This document shows positions 9,090 through 19,789 of a stretch of 64,000 nucleotides of DNA, piece after piece. The notes under the pieces were generated by a model. It searched no databases and was not told the DNA's origin. It saw only the letters and a list, made by a program, of their open reading frames with translations. The stretch lies in the NCBI RefSeq assembly GCF_003595195.1, contig NZ_CP032418.1, forward strand, positions 818,501-882,500, given 5' to 3'. The position numbers and the translations under genes were made by a program. This DNA is from Paenisporosarcina cavernae. GTDB taxonomy: Bacteria > Bacillota > Bacilli > Bacillales_A > Planococcaceae. Each line of letters begins with the position of its first letter. Position 1 is the stretch's first letter.

Positions 9090-9656
9090 TTATTCTTCTG
9101 AATCATCTCGATCTAATGCCTTCGCATTTGGAATTTCTGCAAAAGGATCTTTTTCGTTAATACGATCATAGAACATGACACCATTTAAGTGATCCAGTTC
9201 GTGCTGAAACGCAATAGCAGTTAATCCATCTAACCGCATTTTAAATGCTTCCCCAGTTGGATAAAATCCAGTGACGGTAACCCGTGCATAGCGTGGAACG
9301 TATCCTGGTACTTCTCGATCCACAGATAAGCAGCCCTCACCAGAGGCTAAATACGTTTTTTCTACGGAGTGGCTCACGATTTTAGGATTAATTGCAACGA
9401 AACTGACGTCACCATCTTCCTCTTCGATATGAAGCGCGAACATACGCTTTGAAACATTAATTTGAGGAGCAGCAATCCCAATTCCAGGGCGTATATCATA
9501 CTTTTCAGCTAATTCATCGTCTTGACTATTCACCACATATTCTAATAAATCATGGGCAAGTTGTTTGTCTTCATCAGAGAGAGGGAGTACTACTTCTTTC
9601 GCTTTTTCGCGGAGAGTAGGGTGCCCTTCACGAATTATATCTTTCATTAAAATCAT
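9090..9656 (-). CDS. def: Peptide deformylase
   Basis: 188 residues. All three deformylase motifs are visible: G-I-G-I-A-A-P-Q (residue ~59 on), E-G-C-L-S-V with the metal-binding Cys, and Q-H-E-L-D-H-L-N-G with the two metal His and the catalytic Glu. The enzyme removes formyl from nascent Met in the cytoplasm. Length and the insertion around residues 45-75 fit the type 2 (Gram-positive) class. SD AAAGGA lies 8-9 nt before the ATG. A second in-frame ATG at codon 4 is a less likely start. Neighbours match the def copy near ykrA and ykyA in B. subtilis. Confidence 0.96.
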   Translation of the reverse strand: MILMKDIIREGHPTLREKAKEVVLPLSDEDKQLAHDLLEYVVNSQDDELAEKYDIRPGIGIAAPQINVSKRMFALHIEEEDGDVSFVAINPKIVSHSVEKTYLASGEGCLSVDREVPGYVPRYARVTVTGFYPTGEAFKMRLDGLTAIAFQHELDHLNGVMFYDRINEKDPFAEIPNAKALDRDDSEE

Positions 9657-9743
9657 TTCGAGCAGTCCTTTCGTTCACAGTTCTTCGTTAAGTATATCGA
9701 AGTCACACTTCGTTGCAAATAAAAAACCACGACTTTTAGAATG

Positions 9744-9772
9744 TTGAATTTTCTTCGCTTCCTCGCTATAGT
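9744..9772 (+). promoter_or_regulatory. Sigma-A promoter of ykyA
   Basis: TTGAAT (9744-9749), 17-bp spacer, TATAGT (9767-9772), 23 bp upstream of the ykyA ATG. Confidence 0.7.
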
Positions 9773-9794
9773 AGGAAGAGTCTTAGGGGGTTAG

Positions 9795-10442
9795 ATGATG
9801 AAAAAAGTAATAATTAGTGGGGCGATCGTATCCTCCTTGTTATTAGCTGGTTGTACACTTGGTAATTCGGTCGAAGATCAAGTAACCGAAGTGTTAGAAG
9901 CTACATATGAAAAAGAACAAGGGTACCGTGATGCTCAAGAAAAATTAGCCAAATCGGAATCCGAAGAATCTGCGTTATTTAATGAAGTGATGGCCCTTAC
10001 GCAAGAAGAACTAGAAGCAGTAAAAGAAAAAACATCCAAACTTCAAGCTTCTCTAAAAGATCGCACGTCCTTCATGAAAAAAGAAAATCAATCGATGGAA
10101 GATGCTGAAAAAGAACTAATAGCCCTTCAAGATATTGTGAAAGAATCGAAGGACGAAGCATACGCAGCCGATCTTTCTGCTTTAGAACAAGCGTTTTCCG
10201 AGCGATACACATTACATGATGAGGTTAATACGGCTTACTCGAAGTTGTTGACGCTTACAGAAGAAATGTATGCGATGTTACCCGATGATAAAACAGAACA
10301 AGCTACTTTAGAAGAGAAAGTAAAGCAAGTAAATGAACAAAATGATGTTGTAAAAAAAGCTGTGGAAGCTTTTAATGCATCTACTAAAGAAGTAAATACG
10401 AGGAAAGAAAAACTATATAACAGTTTGGAATCAAACAAGTAA
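9795..10442 (+). CDS. ykyA: YkyA-family lipoprotein
   Basis: 215 residues. A signal peptide with lipobox L-L-A-G-C places the lipidated cysteine at residue 20. The mature part is almost entirely charged heptad-like helix (Glu/Lys-rich, residues ~25-210), consistent with a coiled-coil surface lipoprotein of the putative cell-wall-binding YkyA family. AGGGGG precedes two adjacent ATGs; either can serve. Monocistronic with its own promoter and terminator, just before pdhA as in B. subtilis. Function unknown. Confidence 0.88.
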   Translation: MMKKVIISGAIVSSLLLAGCTLGNSVEDQVTEVLEATYEKEQGYRDAQEKLAKSESEESALFNEVMALTQEELEAVKEKTSKLQASLKDRTSFMKKENQSMEDAEKELIALQDIVKESKDEAYAADLSALEQAFSERYTLHDEVNTAYSKLLTLTEEMYAMLPDDKTEQATLEEKVKQVNEQNDVVKKAVEAFNASTKEVNTRKEKLYNSLESNK

Positions 10443-10466
10443 ACGACCTTGAGAAAGGTCGTTTTC
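10441..10466 (+). terminator. Terminator after ykyA
   Basis: AACGACCTT pairs with AAGGTCGTT around a short loop, followed by TTTT-C-T, starting at the stop codon. Confidence 0.8.
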
Positions 10467-10536
10467 TGTATGTATAAAGGTTTTTTTGTCATCTACTATT
10501 ATAGTACAGCACCTCGCAAACACTATAACAGTTTGA

Positions 10537-10551
10537 AATTCTTTGAAAATT
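10537..10551. promoter_or_regulatory. CodY-box-like sequence upstream of pdhA
   Basis: AATTCTTTGAAAATT matches 13 of 15 positions of the CodY consensus AATTTTCWGAAAATT. It is 42 bp upstream of the predicted pdhA -35. CodY sites with two mismatches are common, but AT-rich DNA gives chance matches. Confidence 0.35.
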
Positions 10552-10586
10552 TATTATATTAATAAATTAATAAACACTAGTGTTTA
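10548..10586. promoter_or_regulatory. Two inverted repeats upstream of the pdh promoter
   Basis: AATTTATTA / TAATAAATT (10548-10556 and 10560-10568) are perfect 9-bp arms around TAT. TAAACACTAGTGTTTA (10571-10586) is a perfect 16-bp palindrome ending 7 bp before the -35. The second lacks the central CG of CcpA sites, and I cannot assign it to a known regulator. Confidence 0.45.
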
Positions 10587-10592
10587 CAATGT

Positions 10593-10621
10593 TTGACCAC
10601 CTATTGTCCATCAAGTATACT
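10593..10621 (+). promoter_or_regulatory. Sigma-A promoter of the pdhABCD operon
   Basis: TTGACC (10593-10598), 17-bp spacer, TATACT (10616-10621). It leaves a leader of about 65 nt before the pdhA ATG. Confidence 0.75.
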
Positions 10622-10676
10622 TGTAAAGTAAACGTGTTGTATTACTACAAAATCAACGTCATTTTAATACAGTTAA

Positions 10677-11813
<1,137 letters not shown>

Positions 11814-11816
11814 CCG

Positions 11817-12794
11817 ATGGCACAAATGACGATGATTCAAGCGATTACGGATGCACTCCGTGTCGAACTAAAAAATGATGAAAATGTACTTGTCTTCGGA
11901 GAAGACGTAGGAGTAAATGGAGGAGTTTTCCGTGCAACGGAAGGTCTTCAAAAAGAATTCGGTGTTGATCGTGTATTCGATACGCCGTTAGCAGAATCTG
12001 GAATCGGTGGCCTTGCAATAGGTTTAGCATTAACAGGGTACCGTCCAGTCCCTGAAATCCAATTCTTTGGATTCGTTTACGAAGTAATGGACTCGATTAG
12101 TGGACAACTTGCTCGTATGCGCTACCGTAGCGGCGGCTCTTACTCAGCACCTGTCACAATCCGTTCTCCATTTGGTGGTGGCGTTCACACACCTGAAATG
12201 CATGCGGACAGCTTAGAAGGTTTAATGACATCACAACCAGGGTTAAAGGTAGTTATTCCTTCTTCTCCTTACGATGCGAAAGGTTTACTTATTTCTTCTA
12301 TTCGTGATAACGATCCAGTTATCTTCTTAGAGCATATGAAATTATACCGTTCATTCCGTGAAGAAGTGCCGGAAGAAGAATACACAATTCCATTAGGAAA
12401 AGCGGCTGTAAAACGTGAAGGATCCGATTTATCGATTATCACTTATGGCGCTATGGTGCAAGAAAGTATGAAAGCAGCGGAAGCACTTGAAAAAGAAGGG
12501 CATTCTGTAGAAGTAATTGACCTTCGTACTGTGCAACCGTTAGATATTGAAACGATTATTGCATCCGTTGAAAAAACAGGTCGCTCAATTGTCGTACAAG
12601 AAGCACAGAAACAAGCAGGTATCGCAGCGAACGTCGTTTCAGAAATTAACGAACGTGCCATCCTAAGCTTAGAAGCTCCTGTACTTCGAGTAACTGCACC
12701 GGACACTGTATTCCCATTCTCACAAGCAGAAGGTGTATGGTTACCAAACGCAGATGACATCATCGCAACAGCGAAAAAAGTTCTAGAATTCTAA
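11817..12794 (+). CDS. pdhB: Pyruvate dehydrogenase E1 component, beta subunit
   Basis: 325 residues, the standard length. It carries the transketolase pyrimidine-binding domain ([16 protein letters not shown] near residues 26-41, with the cofactor-activating Glu nearby at ~60) and the C-terminal transketolase domain. It completes the E1 heterotetramer. It starts 3 nt after pdhA; the GGAG needed for translation lies in the end of pdhA. Confidence 0.97.
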   Translation: MAQMTMIQAITDALRVELKNDENVLVFGEDVGVNGGVFRATEGLQKEFGVDRVFDTPLAESGIGGLAIGLALTGYRPVPEIQFFGFVYEVMDSISGQLARMRYRSGGSYSAPVTIRSPFGGGVHTPEMHADSLEGLMTSQPGLKVVIPSSPYDAKGLLISSIRDNDPVIFLEHMKLYRSFREEVPEEEYTIPLGKAAVKREGSDLSIITYGAMVQESMKAAEALEKEGHSVEVIDLRTVQPLDIETIIASVEKTGRSIVVQEAQKQAGIAANVVSEINERAILSLEAPVLRVTAPDTVFPFSQAEGVWLPNADDIIATAKKVLEF

Positions 12795-12812
12795 TTCGAA
12801 AGGGTGAATTTT

Positions 12813-14195
12813 GTGGCATTTGAATTTCGATTACCCGATATCGGGGAAGGAATCCACGAAGGCGAAATCGTCAAATGGTTCGTAAAAGCAGGCGACACAG
12901 TCGCAGAAGACGATATTTTATGTGAAGTTCAAAACGACAAAGCAGTTGTTGAAATTCCATCTCCAGTAGCTGGGAAAGTGGAAGAAGTGCTAGTAGAAGA
13001 AGGTACTGTCGCAACAGTAGGACAAGTTCTTATTCGTTTAGATGCGCCTGGCTACGAAGATATTCAATTCAAAGGTGGTCACGAAGACGCACCTAAAGGC
13101 GAGGAAAAAGCAGAAGAACAAGTGCAAGCTACAGCTGAAAAAGGTCAAGATGTTGATAAAGCTCCAGCAAAAGAACCACAAGCCGAAGCACCTAAAAACG
13201 ATCAAGCACCAAAAGCTGACGCTGAGAAGGCAGTTCCTTCCTCACCAGATCCAAATGGTCGCGTTATTGCGATGCCATCGGTTCGTAAATTTGCGCGCGA
13301 TAACGAAGTGGACATTAAAGCAGTAAATGGCTCAGGTAAGAATGGCCGTATACTGAAAGAAGATGTTGAAGCATTCATGAATGGCGGTCAAGACTCTACA
13401 CCACAACAAAGTGCACAAACAGATAGTTCAGCTGCTGAGCAAGAACAAACAGAACAAGATGCACCAGCTAAACAAGTTATTCCTGAAGGGGAATTCCCTG
13501 AAACACGAGAAAAAATGTCAGGAATTCGACGTGCAATTGCGAAGGCTATGGTTCATTCAAAACACACGGCTCCGCACGTAACATTGATGGATGAAGTGGA
13601 CGTGTCAGAACTTGTCGCACATCGTAAAAAATTCAAAGAAATCGCAGCACAAAAAGAAATCAAATTAACATACTTACCGTATGTCGTGAAGGCGTTAGTC
13701 AGCACACTACGTGAATTCCCAGCATTAAATACATCATTCGATGATGAAACAAATGAAGTAATTCACAAACATTACTTCAATATTGGGATTGCAGCGGACA
13801 CGGATAAAGGATTATTAGTACCAGTTATTAAGAATGCTGATCGAAAATCTGTTTTTGCGATTTCGGATGAAATTAACCAATTAGCTACAAAAGCCCGTGA
13901 TGGTAAATTAGCTCCTGCAGAAATGAAAGGCGCTTCTTGTTCTATTACAAATATCGGTTCAGCTGGCGGTCAATGGTTTACACCTGTTATCAACCATCCA
14001 GAAGTCGCGATTCTTGGAATTGGCCGTATTGCGGAAAAACCTGTAATTAAAAATGGTGAAATCGTAGCAGCACCTGTGTTAGCATTATCATTGAGCTTTG
14101 ATCACCGTATGATTGATGGAGCAACTGCTCAGCATGCGTTGAATCACATCAAAACATTATTAAGCAATCCAGAACTTTTATTAATGGAGGCGTAA
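12813..14195 (+). CDS. pdhC: Pyruvate dehydrogenase E2, dihydrolipoyllysine acetyltransferase
   Basis: 460 residues. One lipoyl domain (1-80) has the modified Lys43 in N-D-K-A. An Ala/Pro/Glu/Gln-rich linker follows, then the E1/E3-binding domain (~150-187, M-P-S-V-R-K-F-A-R), a second linker, and the catalytic domain with His431 and Asp435 in D-H-R-M-I-D-G. It forms the core of the complex. GTG at 12813 is the chosen start (AGGG 9 nt upstream); a GTG at 12804 overlaps the SD. Two runs of repeated K/A/P/E codons in the linkers explain spurious overlapping frames. Confidence 0.96.
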   Translation: MAFEFRLPDIGEGIHEGEIVKWFVKAGDTVAEDDILCEVQNDKAVVEIPSPVAGKVEEVLVEEGTVATVGQVLIRLDAPGYEDIQFKGGHEDAPKGEEKAEEQVQATAEKGQDVDKAPAKEPQAEAPKNDQAPKADAEKAVPSSPDPNGRVIAMPSVRKFARDNEVDIKAVNGSGKNGRILKEDVEAFMNGGQDSTPQQSAQTDSSAAEQEQTEQDAPAKQVIPEGEFPETREKMSGIRRAIAKAMVHSKHTAPHVTLMDEVDVSELVAHRKKFKEIAAQKEIKLTYLPYVVKALVSTLREFPALNTSFDDETNEVIHKHYFNIGIAADTDKGLLVPVIKNADRKSVFAISDEINQLATKARDGKLAPAEMKGASCSITNIGSAGGQWFTPVINHPEVAILGIGRIAEKPVIKNGEIVAAPVLALSLSFDHRMIDGATAQHALNHIKTLLSNPELLLMEA

Positions 14196-14199
14196 AAAC

Positions 14200-15612
14200 A
14201 TGGTAGTTGGAGATTTCCCAATTGAAACAGATACACTCGTCATTGGTTCAGGTCCAGGAGGTTACGTGGCTGCAATTCGTGCCGCTCAACTTGGTCAAAA
14301 AGTGACAATCGTAGAACGCGAAGAAATTGGCGGCGTTTGTCTAAATGTTGGATGTATTCCTTCAAAAGCACTTATCTCTGTAGGTCATCGTTTCGAACAA
14401 GCGAAACATTCGGATGATATGGGGATTACGGCAAACGATGTCACACTTGATTTCTCAAAAGCACAAGCGTTTAAAGAAAGCGTTGTGAAAAAGTTAACAG
14501 GTGGAGTAGAAGGATTATTAAAAGGCAACAAAGTAGAGTTAGTACGTGGAGAAGCATACTTTGTTGATGGAAACACAGTGAAAGTGATGGATGAAAAATC
14601 ATCACAAACGTATACATTCAAACATGCAATTATTGCGACTGGATCTCGTCCAGTGGAGATTCCATCGTTTAAATTTTCAAAACGTGTACTAAGTTCAACG
14701 GGAGCTTTAAACTTACAAGAACTTCCGAAGAAATTAGTCGTTATTGGTGGCGGATATATCGGAACAGAGCTTGGAACAGCGTATGCTAATTTAGGCTCTG
14801 AAGTAACAATTATCGAAGGCGCTGACGACATTTTAGCAGGATTTGAAAAACAAATGACAACGATCGTGAAAAAAGGATTGAAGAAAAAAGGCGTAGAAGT
14901 TGTCGTAAAAGCATCTGCAAAAGGTGTAGAAGAAACAGATTCTGGCGTAACTGTAACTTATGAGGCTGGCGGAGAAGAGAAGAAAGCCGAAGCTGATTAC
15001 GTATTAGTAACTGTTGGCCGTCGTCCGAATACAGACGAAATGGGTCTTGAAGAATTAGGATTAAAAATGGCAGACCGCGGGTTAATTGACGTAAACGAAC
15101 AATGTCGCACAAGTGTCGACAATATTTTCGCAATTGGTGACGTTGTATCGGGACCACAACTTGCCCATAAAGCATCTTACGAAGGAAAAGTAGCAGCTGA
15201 AGTTATTGGTGGTCAAACGTCTATCGTAGACTACATGGCAATTCCTGCAGTTTGTTTCACAGATCCAGAACTAGCAACGGTTGGTTTATCTGAAGAGCAA
15301 GCGAAAAAAGAAGGGTATGAAGTTGCTGCTGGGAAATTCCCATTCGGAGCAAATGGTCGTGCATTAGCATTAAATGCTACAGAAGGTTTCGTGAAATTAG
15401 TTTCTCGTAAATCAGATGGTTTATTGCTAGGTGCTCAAATTGTTGGTCAAGGTGCGTCAGACATGATTGCAGAACTTGGTTTAGCAATTGAAGCTGGAAT
15501 GACAGTGGAAGACATCGCAATGACAATTCACGCACACCCTACTTTGGGAGAAATCGCGATGGAAGCAGCAGAAGTTGTGATGGGTCATCCGATTCATATT
15601 TTATCAAAATAA
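14200..15612 (+). CDS. pdhD: Dihydrolipoyl dehydrogenase (E3)
   Basis: 470 residues. FAD-binding G-S-G-P-G-G (16-21), redox disulfide Cys47/Cys52 in C-L-N-V-G-C, NAD-binding G-G-G-Y-I-G near residue 184, and the C-terminal dimerisation domain with H-x4-E (H-P-T-L-G-E). It reoxidises dihydrolipoamide of E2 with NAD+. It may also serve 2-oxoglutarate dehydrogenase, as in B. subtilis. It starts 4 nt after pdhC with GGAGG upstream. A terminator follows, ending the operon. Confidence 0.97.
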   Translation: MVVGDFPIETDTLVIGSGPGGYVAAIRAAQLGQKVTIVEREEIGGVCLNVGCIPSKALISVGHRFEQAKHSDDMGITANDVTLDFSKAQAFKESVVKKLTGGVEGLLKGNKVELVRGEAYFVDGNTVKVMDEKSSQTYTFKHAIIATGSRPVEIPSFKFSKRVLSSTGALNLQELPKKLVVIGGGYIGTELGTAYANLGSEVTIIEGADDILAGFEKQMTTIVKKGLKKKGVEVVVKASAKGVEETDSGVTVTYEAGGEEKKAEADYVLVTVGRRPNTDEMGLEELGLKMADRGLIDVNEQCRTSVDNIFAIGDVVSGPQLAHKASYEGKVAAEVIGGQTSIVDYMAIPAVCFTDPELATVGLSEEQAKKEGYEVAAGKFPFGANGRALALNATEGFVKLVSRKSDGLLLGAQIVGQGASDMIAELGLAIEAGMTVEDIAMTIHAHPTLGEIAMEAAEVVMGHPIHILSK

Positions 15613-15618
15613 ATATTA

Positions 15619-15651
15619 GAAAACGTGTGGATTCGTCCATGCGTTTTTTTT
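15619..15651 (+). terminator. Terminator of the pdh operon
   Basis: AAAACGTGTGGA pairs with TCCATGCGTTTT (two wobble pairs) around TTCG, followed by a T run. Confidence 0.8.
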
Positions 15652-15691
15652 ATTGCCATGGTAAAATGGCATACGAAAGGGATGTGACAGC

Positions 15692-16531
15692 ATGACATAC
15701 ATACGAAATACCGCTATTTTAGGTGCGTTGCTACTAGCGTTATCCGGTTGCGGAGAAGACAATGCTTCAACAGGAGCAACGAAGGATAAAGAAACTGTCG
15801 AACCACCAGTATCAGAAGAAACACCGTCCTCTGAAGTCAAAGAAGACACAGTAGAAGTTCCAGAAGAGGATGTGGAGGAAACTCCAGAAGAAATTACGTC
15901 ACAGTATGAATTAAGTGAAGCAAATTGGACATTGAAACCAATTGCCGATGCACCAGAGAAGGCAGTACTTGTTACAATAGATGATGCTCCGGACAAGCAT
16001 GCACTTGAGATGGCGACAAAACTAAAAGAATTAGAAGTACCAGCCATTTTCTTTGTAAATGGTCACTTCCTTGATTCAGATGAAGAAAAAGAAGTCGTGA
16101 AAGCGATCCATGAGATGGGATTCCCAATTGGTAACCATACTCAAACACATGCAAACTTAAAACAACTTTCAGAAGAAGAGCAAAAACAAGAAATCTTAGC
16201 AGTAAGCGATGCAGTTGAAGCAATAATAGGAGAACGTCCGATATTCTTCCGTGCGCCATTTGGTTCTAACACGGACTACTCGAAACAATTAGTAAAAGAA
16301 GAAGGCATGCTTGCGATGAACTGGACGTACGGGTACGACTGGGAAAAAGCATACATGGATGCAGCAGCATTATCGGACATCATGATCAATACACCATACT
16401 TAGTCAATGGTGCGAACTTACTTATGCATGATCGCGATTGGACGAATGAAGCACTTCCAACCATCATTCAAGGATTCCGCGATAAAGGCTACGGTTTTGT
16501 TGATCCCGCAACAATTCAAGGTGTTCAATAA
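15692..16531 (+). CDS. Polysaccharide deacetylase lipoprotein (NodB/CE4 domain)
   Basis: 279 residues. Lipoprotein signal with L-S-G-C (Cys ~20), then an acidic Glu/Val/Pro/Ser-rich linker (to ~75) and a NodB domain. Visible CE4 motifs: T-I-D-D (Asp97/Asp98; TFDD in most), H-T-Q-T-H (metal His pair, ~148-153), R-A-P-F-G (~187), D-W (~213) and L-M-H-D near the end. Members remove N-acetyl groups from peptidoglycan or other wall glycans at the outer membrane face. It lies between pdhD and speA with its own terminator, unlike B. subtilis. Substrate unproved. Confidence 0.88.
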   Translation: MTYIRNTAILGALLLALSGCGEDNASTGATKDKETVEPPVSEETPSSEVKEDTVEVPEEDVEETPEEITSQYELSEANWTLKPIADAPEKAVLVTIDDAPDKHALEMATKLKELEVPAIFFVNGHFLDSDEEKEVVKAIHEMGFPIGNHTQTHANLKQLSEEEQKQEILAVSDAVEAIIGERPIFFRAPFGSNTDYSKQLVKEEGMLAMNWTYGYDWEKAYMDAAALSDIMINTPYLVNGANLLMHDRDWTNEALPTIIQGFRDKGYGFVDPATIQGVQ

Positions 16532-16535
16532 GATG

Positions 16536-16565
16536 AAGAGGAGCTGATTCAGCTGCTCTTTTTTT
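16536..16565 (+). terminator. Terminator after the deacetylase gene
   Basis: AAGAGGAGCTGA pairs with AGCTGCTCTT around TTC with one mismatch, followed by seven T residues. Confidence 0.75.
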
Positions 16566-16618
16566 GGGAGTGAAATTTTTAGGCGAAATAATAGATTCTA
16601 ACTTTTAAAAAAGAGTTA

Positions 16619-16704
16619 CAAGCGATTTCGCTCATTTTATAAGCGGTTCCAAGAAGTTTTCGAGCGCTTTCACTATTTTGAGAAAGCGACAAATCCTCGA
16701 AATT
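16619..16704. repeat. Array G: four ~21-bp units anchored by AGCG (CGCT on the minus strand)
   Basis: AGCG occurs at 16621, 16642, 16663 and 16685 (spacing 21, 21, 22), followed each time by T/C-rich sequence. On the minus strand one unit reads CGCT-TATAAAATGAGCG, close to the CGCT-NATAGAA of arrays A and C. It fills the gap between the convergent deacetylase and speA genes. Confidence 0.65.
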
Positions 16705-16747
16705 CTCTTTGAGATAACTTCAATCCAATCAAAATTTCATGCAATTT

Positions 16748-16790
16748 AAAAACACGTATTCCAGTCATTCGGAATACGTGTTTTTTTTTA
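16748..16790. terminator. Bidirectional terminator between the deacetylase and speA
   Basis: AACACGTATTCC pairs perfectly with GGAATACGTGTT around a 7-nt loop. A T run follows on the + side and an A run precedes it, so it can stop transcripts from both directions. It abuts the speA stop codon. Confidence 0.85.
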
Positions 16791-18257
16791 ATAAAATGCT
16801 TGGTGTTCTTTAATCACATGTAGTTTTTTCAATTGGTCATCTTCCGGTCCTTGAACTGGTAGTCCTGCTTCGATATTCAATCGGATGTAGTCAATATTAT
16901 CCTGTGTAATTATTTCCCCTGGAATAAAAATCGGAATACCTGGTGGATATACCATTATAAATTCAGCCGAAATTCGTCCAACCGATTCATCTAGATCAAC
17001 GATTTCCGTCGTTGCATAAAATGCATCACGAGGTGTCATGGCAAGACGTGGAATGTCAGGAACAGTTACAGACGATTCGACGACTGTTGCTTCTGTTTCG
17101 AATTCTTTTGCCATTCGTGCAAGCGCATTGACAAGTATATTCAACTCTTTTTTAGTATCACCTAACGTTACGATACATAAAATGTTGTATAAATCGGATA
17201 GTTCCACTTCAATATTCGCTTTTTCACGTAGCCATTCTTCCGCATCATGACCAGATATTCCTAAGTTTTTCACGCTAATTAATAATTTTGTTGGGTCCAT
17301 ATCAAACGTGGCAGAGGTGCCGAGTATTTCCTTCCCCACGCAACGCAAATGAGGAATTTGGTTGATGCGTTTACGAGCATCTTTTGCAAGACGGATTGTC
17401 TCGGTTAACATTTCTTCTCCGTGAATAGCTAATTGTCTTCTAGCAGTATCCAGCGATGCTAAAATCGGATAAGACGTTGAAGTGGTGGTTAACATCGACA
17501 AAATCGATTGCACACGTTTCGGTGAAACAAGTCCTTCTTTGACATTTAAGACGGAGCTTTGTGTCATGGATCCACCTAGCTTGTGTACAGATGTTGCGGC
17601 CATATCGGCACCAGCTTGCATGGCAGATACGGGTAAGGATTCATGAAATTTAATATGAACGCCATGCGCTTCGTCTACCACGACAGGAATATCGCGAGCG
17701 TGAGCAAGATCTACAATTCGTTTTAAATCCGCAGCGACACCAAAATAGGTTGGGTTAATGACAAGAACTGCTTTTGCATCTGGATTTGCCTCTAATGCTT
17801 TTTCAACGGATTCTGCAGAAATTCCGTGTGAAATTCCAAGTTCAATATCCACTTCTGGGTGAATGAAAACAGGGACTGCGCCAGCAAATACAATGGCGGA
17901 CATAATCGATTTATGGACATTTCGAGGGACGATAATTTTATCTCCCGGTCCAACAACTGTTAGAATCATGGTCATAATCGCTCCACTTGTTCCTTGAACG
18001 GAAAAGAAAGTGTGATCTGCACCAAACGCTTCAGCTGCTAATTCTTGTGCTTTTTTAATTGCCCCTTTTGGCGAATGAAGATCGTCAAGTGGCGCAATAT
18101 TGATTAAATCTATGGAGAGGATATTGTCCCCTACAAAATCACGAAAAGCAGGGTCGATGCCTGCTCCTTTTTTATGTCCAGGTATATGAAATTGAACAGG
18201 ATGACGGTTTCGGTGTTTTAATAAAACATCAAATAGTGGTGTTTCTAATTGTGACAA
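16788..18257 (-). CDS. speA: Arginine decarboxylase (Orn/Lys/Arg decarboxylase family)
   Basis: 489 residues, close to B. subtilis SpeA (490). PLP-dependent fold-type I enzyme with the Schiff-base Lys226 in S-V-H-K-L-G-G and a PLP-binding Asp in D-E-A-H-G-V-H-I. The N-terminal Q-F-H-I-P-G-H-K-K-G-A-G and S-I-D-L-I-N-I segments are almost identical to SpeA as I recall it. It starts polyamine synthesis via agmatine. I place the start at TTG 18257 because AGTGGGGG lies ~9 nt upstream; the frame extends 17 codons further without an SD. Lysine decarboxylase is the main alternative. Confidence 0.9.
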   Translation of the reverse strand: MSQLETPLFDVLLKHRNRHPVQFHIPGHKKGAGIDPAFRDFVGDNILSIDLINIAPLDDLHSPKGAIKKAQELAAEAFGADHTFFSVQGTSGAIMTMILTVVGPGDKIIVPRNVHKSIMSAIVFAGAVPVFIHPEVDIELGISHGISAESVEKALEANPDAKAVLVINPTYFGVAADLKRIVDLAHARDIPVVVDEAHGVHIKFHESLPVSAMQAGADMAATSVHKLGGSMTQSSVLNVKEGLVSPKRVQSILSMLTTTSTSYPILASLDTARRQLAIHGEEMLTETIRLAKDARKRINQIPHLRCVGKEILGTSATFDMDPTKLLISVKNLGISGHDAEEWLREKANIEVELSDLYNILCIVTLGDTKKELNILVNALARMAKEFETEATVVESSVTVPDIPRLAMTPRDAFYATTEIVDLDESVGRISAEFIMVYPPGIPIFIPGEIITQDNIDYIRLNIEAGLPVQGPEDDQLKKLHVIKEHQAFY

Positions 18258-18296
18258 GGTATTAAACCCCCACTTCCTAAAGTAAAAAACAAATGA

Positions 18297-18326
18297 ATTA
18301 TAGCACATCTCACTTCATGTTAAAAT
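18297..18326. promoter_or_regulatory. Overlapping divergent promoters of speA and the nitronate monooxygenase gene
   Basis: Minus strand: TTTTAA (18325-18320), 17 bp, TATAAT (18302-18297) with an extended TG. Plus strand: TG-T-TAAAAT at 18318-18326 with only a weak -35. The two nearly coincide, so transcription of one may interfere with the other. Confidence 0.5.
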
Positions 18327-18346
18327 GAAAAAAGGAGGTGGTAGGC

Positions 18347-19312
18347 ATGAATTATTCAACACGTGTGACAGATTTATTGGGAATTAAGTATCCCATTATT
18401 CAAGGGGGACTTGCTTATTTAGCATATGCAGATCTTGCTGCTGCAGTTTCAAATGCCGGTGGTCTAGGACAAATTACAGCAATGAGTTTAGATAATCCGG
18501 AAAGTTTACGACAAGAAATACATAAAGTGCGTACTTTGACAGATCAACCATTTGGCGTAAATTTTGCGATTGGAAACCATGGACGTGCATTTTTGGACAT
18601 GTTACAAGTAGCGATTGATGAGAAAGTTCCTGTGATTTCGATGACGGGAGGCAATCCTGCCCCGATTTTTGAACAACTTAAAGGAACGGCATGTAAAACT
18701 CTCGTGTTAGTGGCTGCTGTTAGACAAGCGCAGAAAGCGGAAGCCCTAGGAGCAGATGCAGTTATGGTAGTAGGACAAGAAGGAGGAGGGCACCTTGGAA
18801 GAGATGATGTAGGAACATTTGTCTTAATTCCAAGAGTAGTAGATGCAGTCAAGATTCCTGTCATCGCTTCAGGAGGGATTGGAGATGGGAGAGGATTCAT
18901 GGCGGCACTCGCTTTAGGTGCAGAAGGTATAGAAATGGGAACTCGTTTTATTGCCACAAAAGAGTGTGTCCACGCATCGGAAGCATATAAACACCATTTA
19001 CTTCAAGCGACGGAAACAGATACGACGGTGATTAAGCGATCAATCGGTGCACCAGCAAGGGCATTAACGAATGCATGGACAGATACTATTCTCTCTATTG
19101 AAGAAAAAACACCTTCCTATGAAGCCTTAAAAACGTATATAAGTGGCGAAGCAAATAAAAAATATATATACGATGGGGATGCTTCAAATGGATTTGGCTG
19201 GGCTGGACAAGTTACCGGTTTAATACAAGATATCCCAAGTGTCCAAGAACTATTTGATCGAATAATTAGTCAAGGAGATTCGATTCGGATGAAATGGAAC
19301 GTACAAATTTAG
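18347..19312 (+). CDS. Nitronate monooxygenase / 2-nitropropane dioxygenase family
   Basis: 321 residues, FMN-dependent TIM barrel. Visible: P-I-I-Q-G-G near the N terminus, the Q-E-G-G-G-H segment (~142), and the phosphate-binding I-A-S-G-G-I-G-D-G-R (~172) followed by G-A-E-G-I-E-M-G-T-R-F. Members oxidise nitronates; related FabK proteins are enoyl-ACP reductases, so a FabK-like role is an alternative. ATG at 18347 has AAAGGAGG 8 nt upstream, better than the earlier in-frame GTG. Divergent from speA and close to yktA (15 nt). Confidence 0.85.
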   Translation: MNYSTRVTDLLGIKYPIIQGGLAYLAYADLAAAVSNAGGLGQITAMSLDNPESLRQEIHKVRTLTDQPFGVNFAIGNHGRAFLDMLQVAIDEKVPVISMTGGNPAPIFEQLKGTACKTLVLVAAVRQAQKAEALGADAVMVVGQEGGGHLGRDDVGTFVLIPRVVDAVKIPVIASGGIGDGRGFMAALALGAEGIEMGTRFIATKECVHASEAYKHHLLQATETDTTVIKRSIGAPARALTNAWTDTILSIEEKTPSYEALKTYISGEANKKYIYDGDASNGFGWAGQVTGLIQDIPSVQELFDRIISQGDSIRMKWNVQI

Positions 19313-19333
19313 ACGTAGAAAGTAGGAATGAAC

Positions 19334-19612
19334 ATGAACTATTCGTATCCTTTTTCAAGTGATTGGAAAACGGAAGAAATCGTAACGGTTGTTGAATTTT
19401 TTCAAGCAATTGAACAAGCGTTTGAAGGAGGAATTAAGAAAGAAACGTTACTTTCAAAGTATCGAGCATTTCAATCTGTTATTCCGTCAAAAGCAGAAGA
19501 AAAAACACTTTTCCGAGAGTTTGAAAAAGAAAGTGGCTACGCCTCTTTTGAAGCAGTGAAAAAATTAAAAGACGCGAAAGATGGAGCGATTATTCGTGGG
19601 GGTAGAGATTAA
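19334..19612 (+). CDS. yktA: UPF0223 family protein YktA
   Basis: 92 residues, small and rich in Lys/Glu with alpha-helical character. Y-S-Y-P-F-S-S-D-W near the start is typical of UPF0223. Function unknown. The second of two near ATGs (19334) is 6 nt from AGGA; the first (19328) touches it. It follows the nitronate monooxygenase by 21 nt, so it is probably cotranscribed with it. Order yktA-yktB-ykzI-suhB matches B. subtilis. Confidence 0.85.
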   Translation: MNYSYPFSSDWKTEEIVTVVEFFQAIEQAFEGGIKKETLLSKYRAFQSVIPSKAEEKTLFREFEKESGYASFEAVKKLKDAKDGAIIRGGRD

Positions 19613-19651
19613 CGAGTTTGTTTTTACGAATAAAGTGGATAGCACAATATG

Positions 19652-19687
19652 ACCATGAGCGATTATTCATTAGTTCATGGTTTTTTG
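19652..19687 (+). terminator. Terminator after yktA
   Basis: ACCATGA pairs with TTCATGGT around a 15-nt loop, followed by TTTTTT. Confidence 0.6.
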
Positions 19688-19743
19688 TATGTACGGTATA
19701 AAAAGAAGTCATGGATCGTAGGGCTAAAATGAATAAGTATTCT

Positions 19744-19782
19744 AAAAAAATAGCCTCATGAAGCTGACGCACTTCATGAGGC
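19744..19782 (-). terminator. Terminator after yktB
   Basis: GCCTCATGAAG and CTTCATGAGGC are perfect 11-bp arms. On the minus strand they are followed by TATTTTTTT. Confidence 0.85.
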
Positions 19783-19789
19783 ACTCTGT

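Noticed and set aside
12443-12763. 106-codon minus-strand ORF within pdhB
   Set aside because: Antisense shadow of pdhB without SD or recognisable domain.
13042-13581. Lys-rich ORFs in another frame of pdhC
   Set aside because: They arise from the repetitive Ala/Pro/Glu/Lys codons of the E2 linkers.
14385-14831. 148-codon minus-strand ORF within pdhD
   Set aside because: Lies fully inside a well-supported gene, with composition typical of a shadow frame and no SD.
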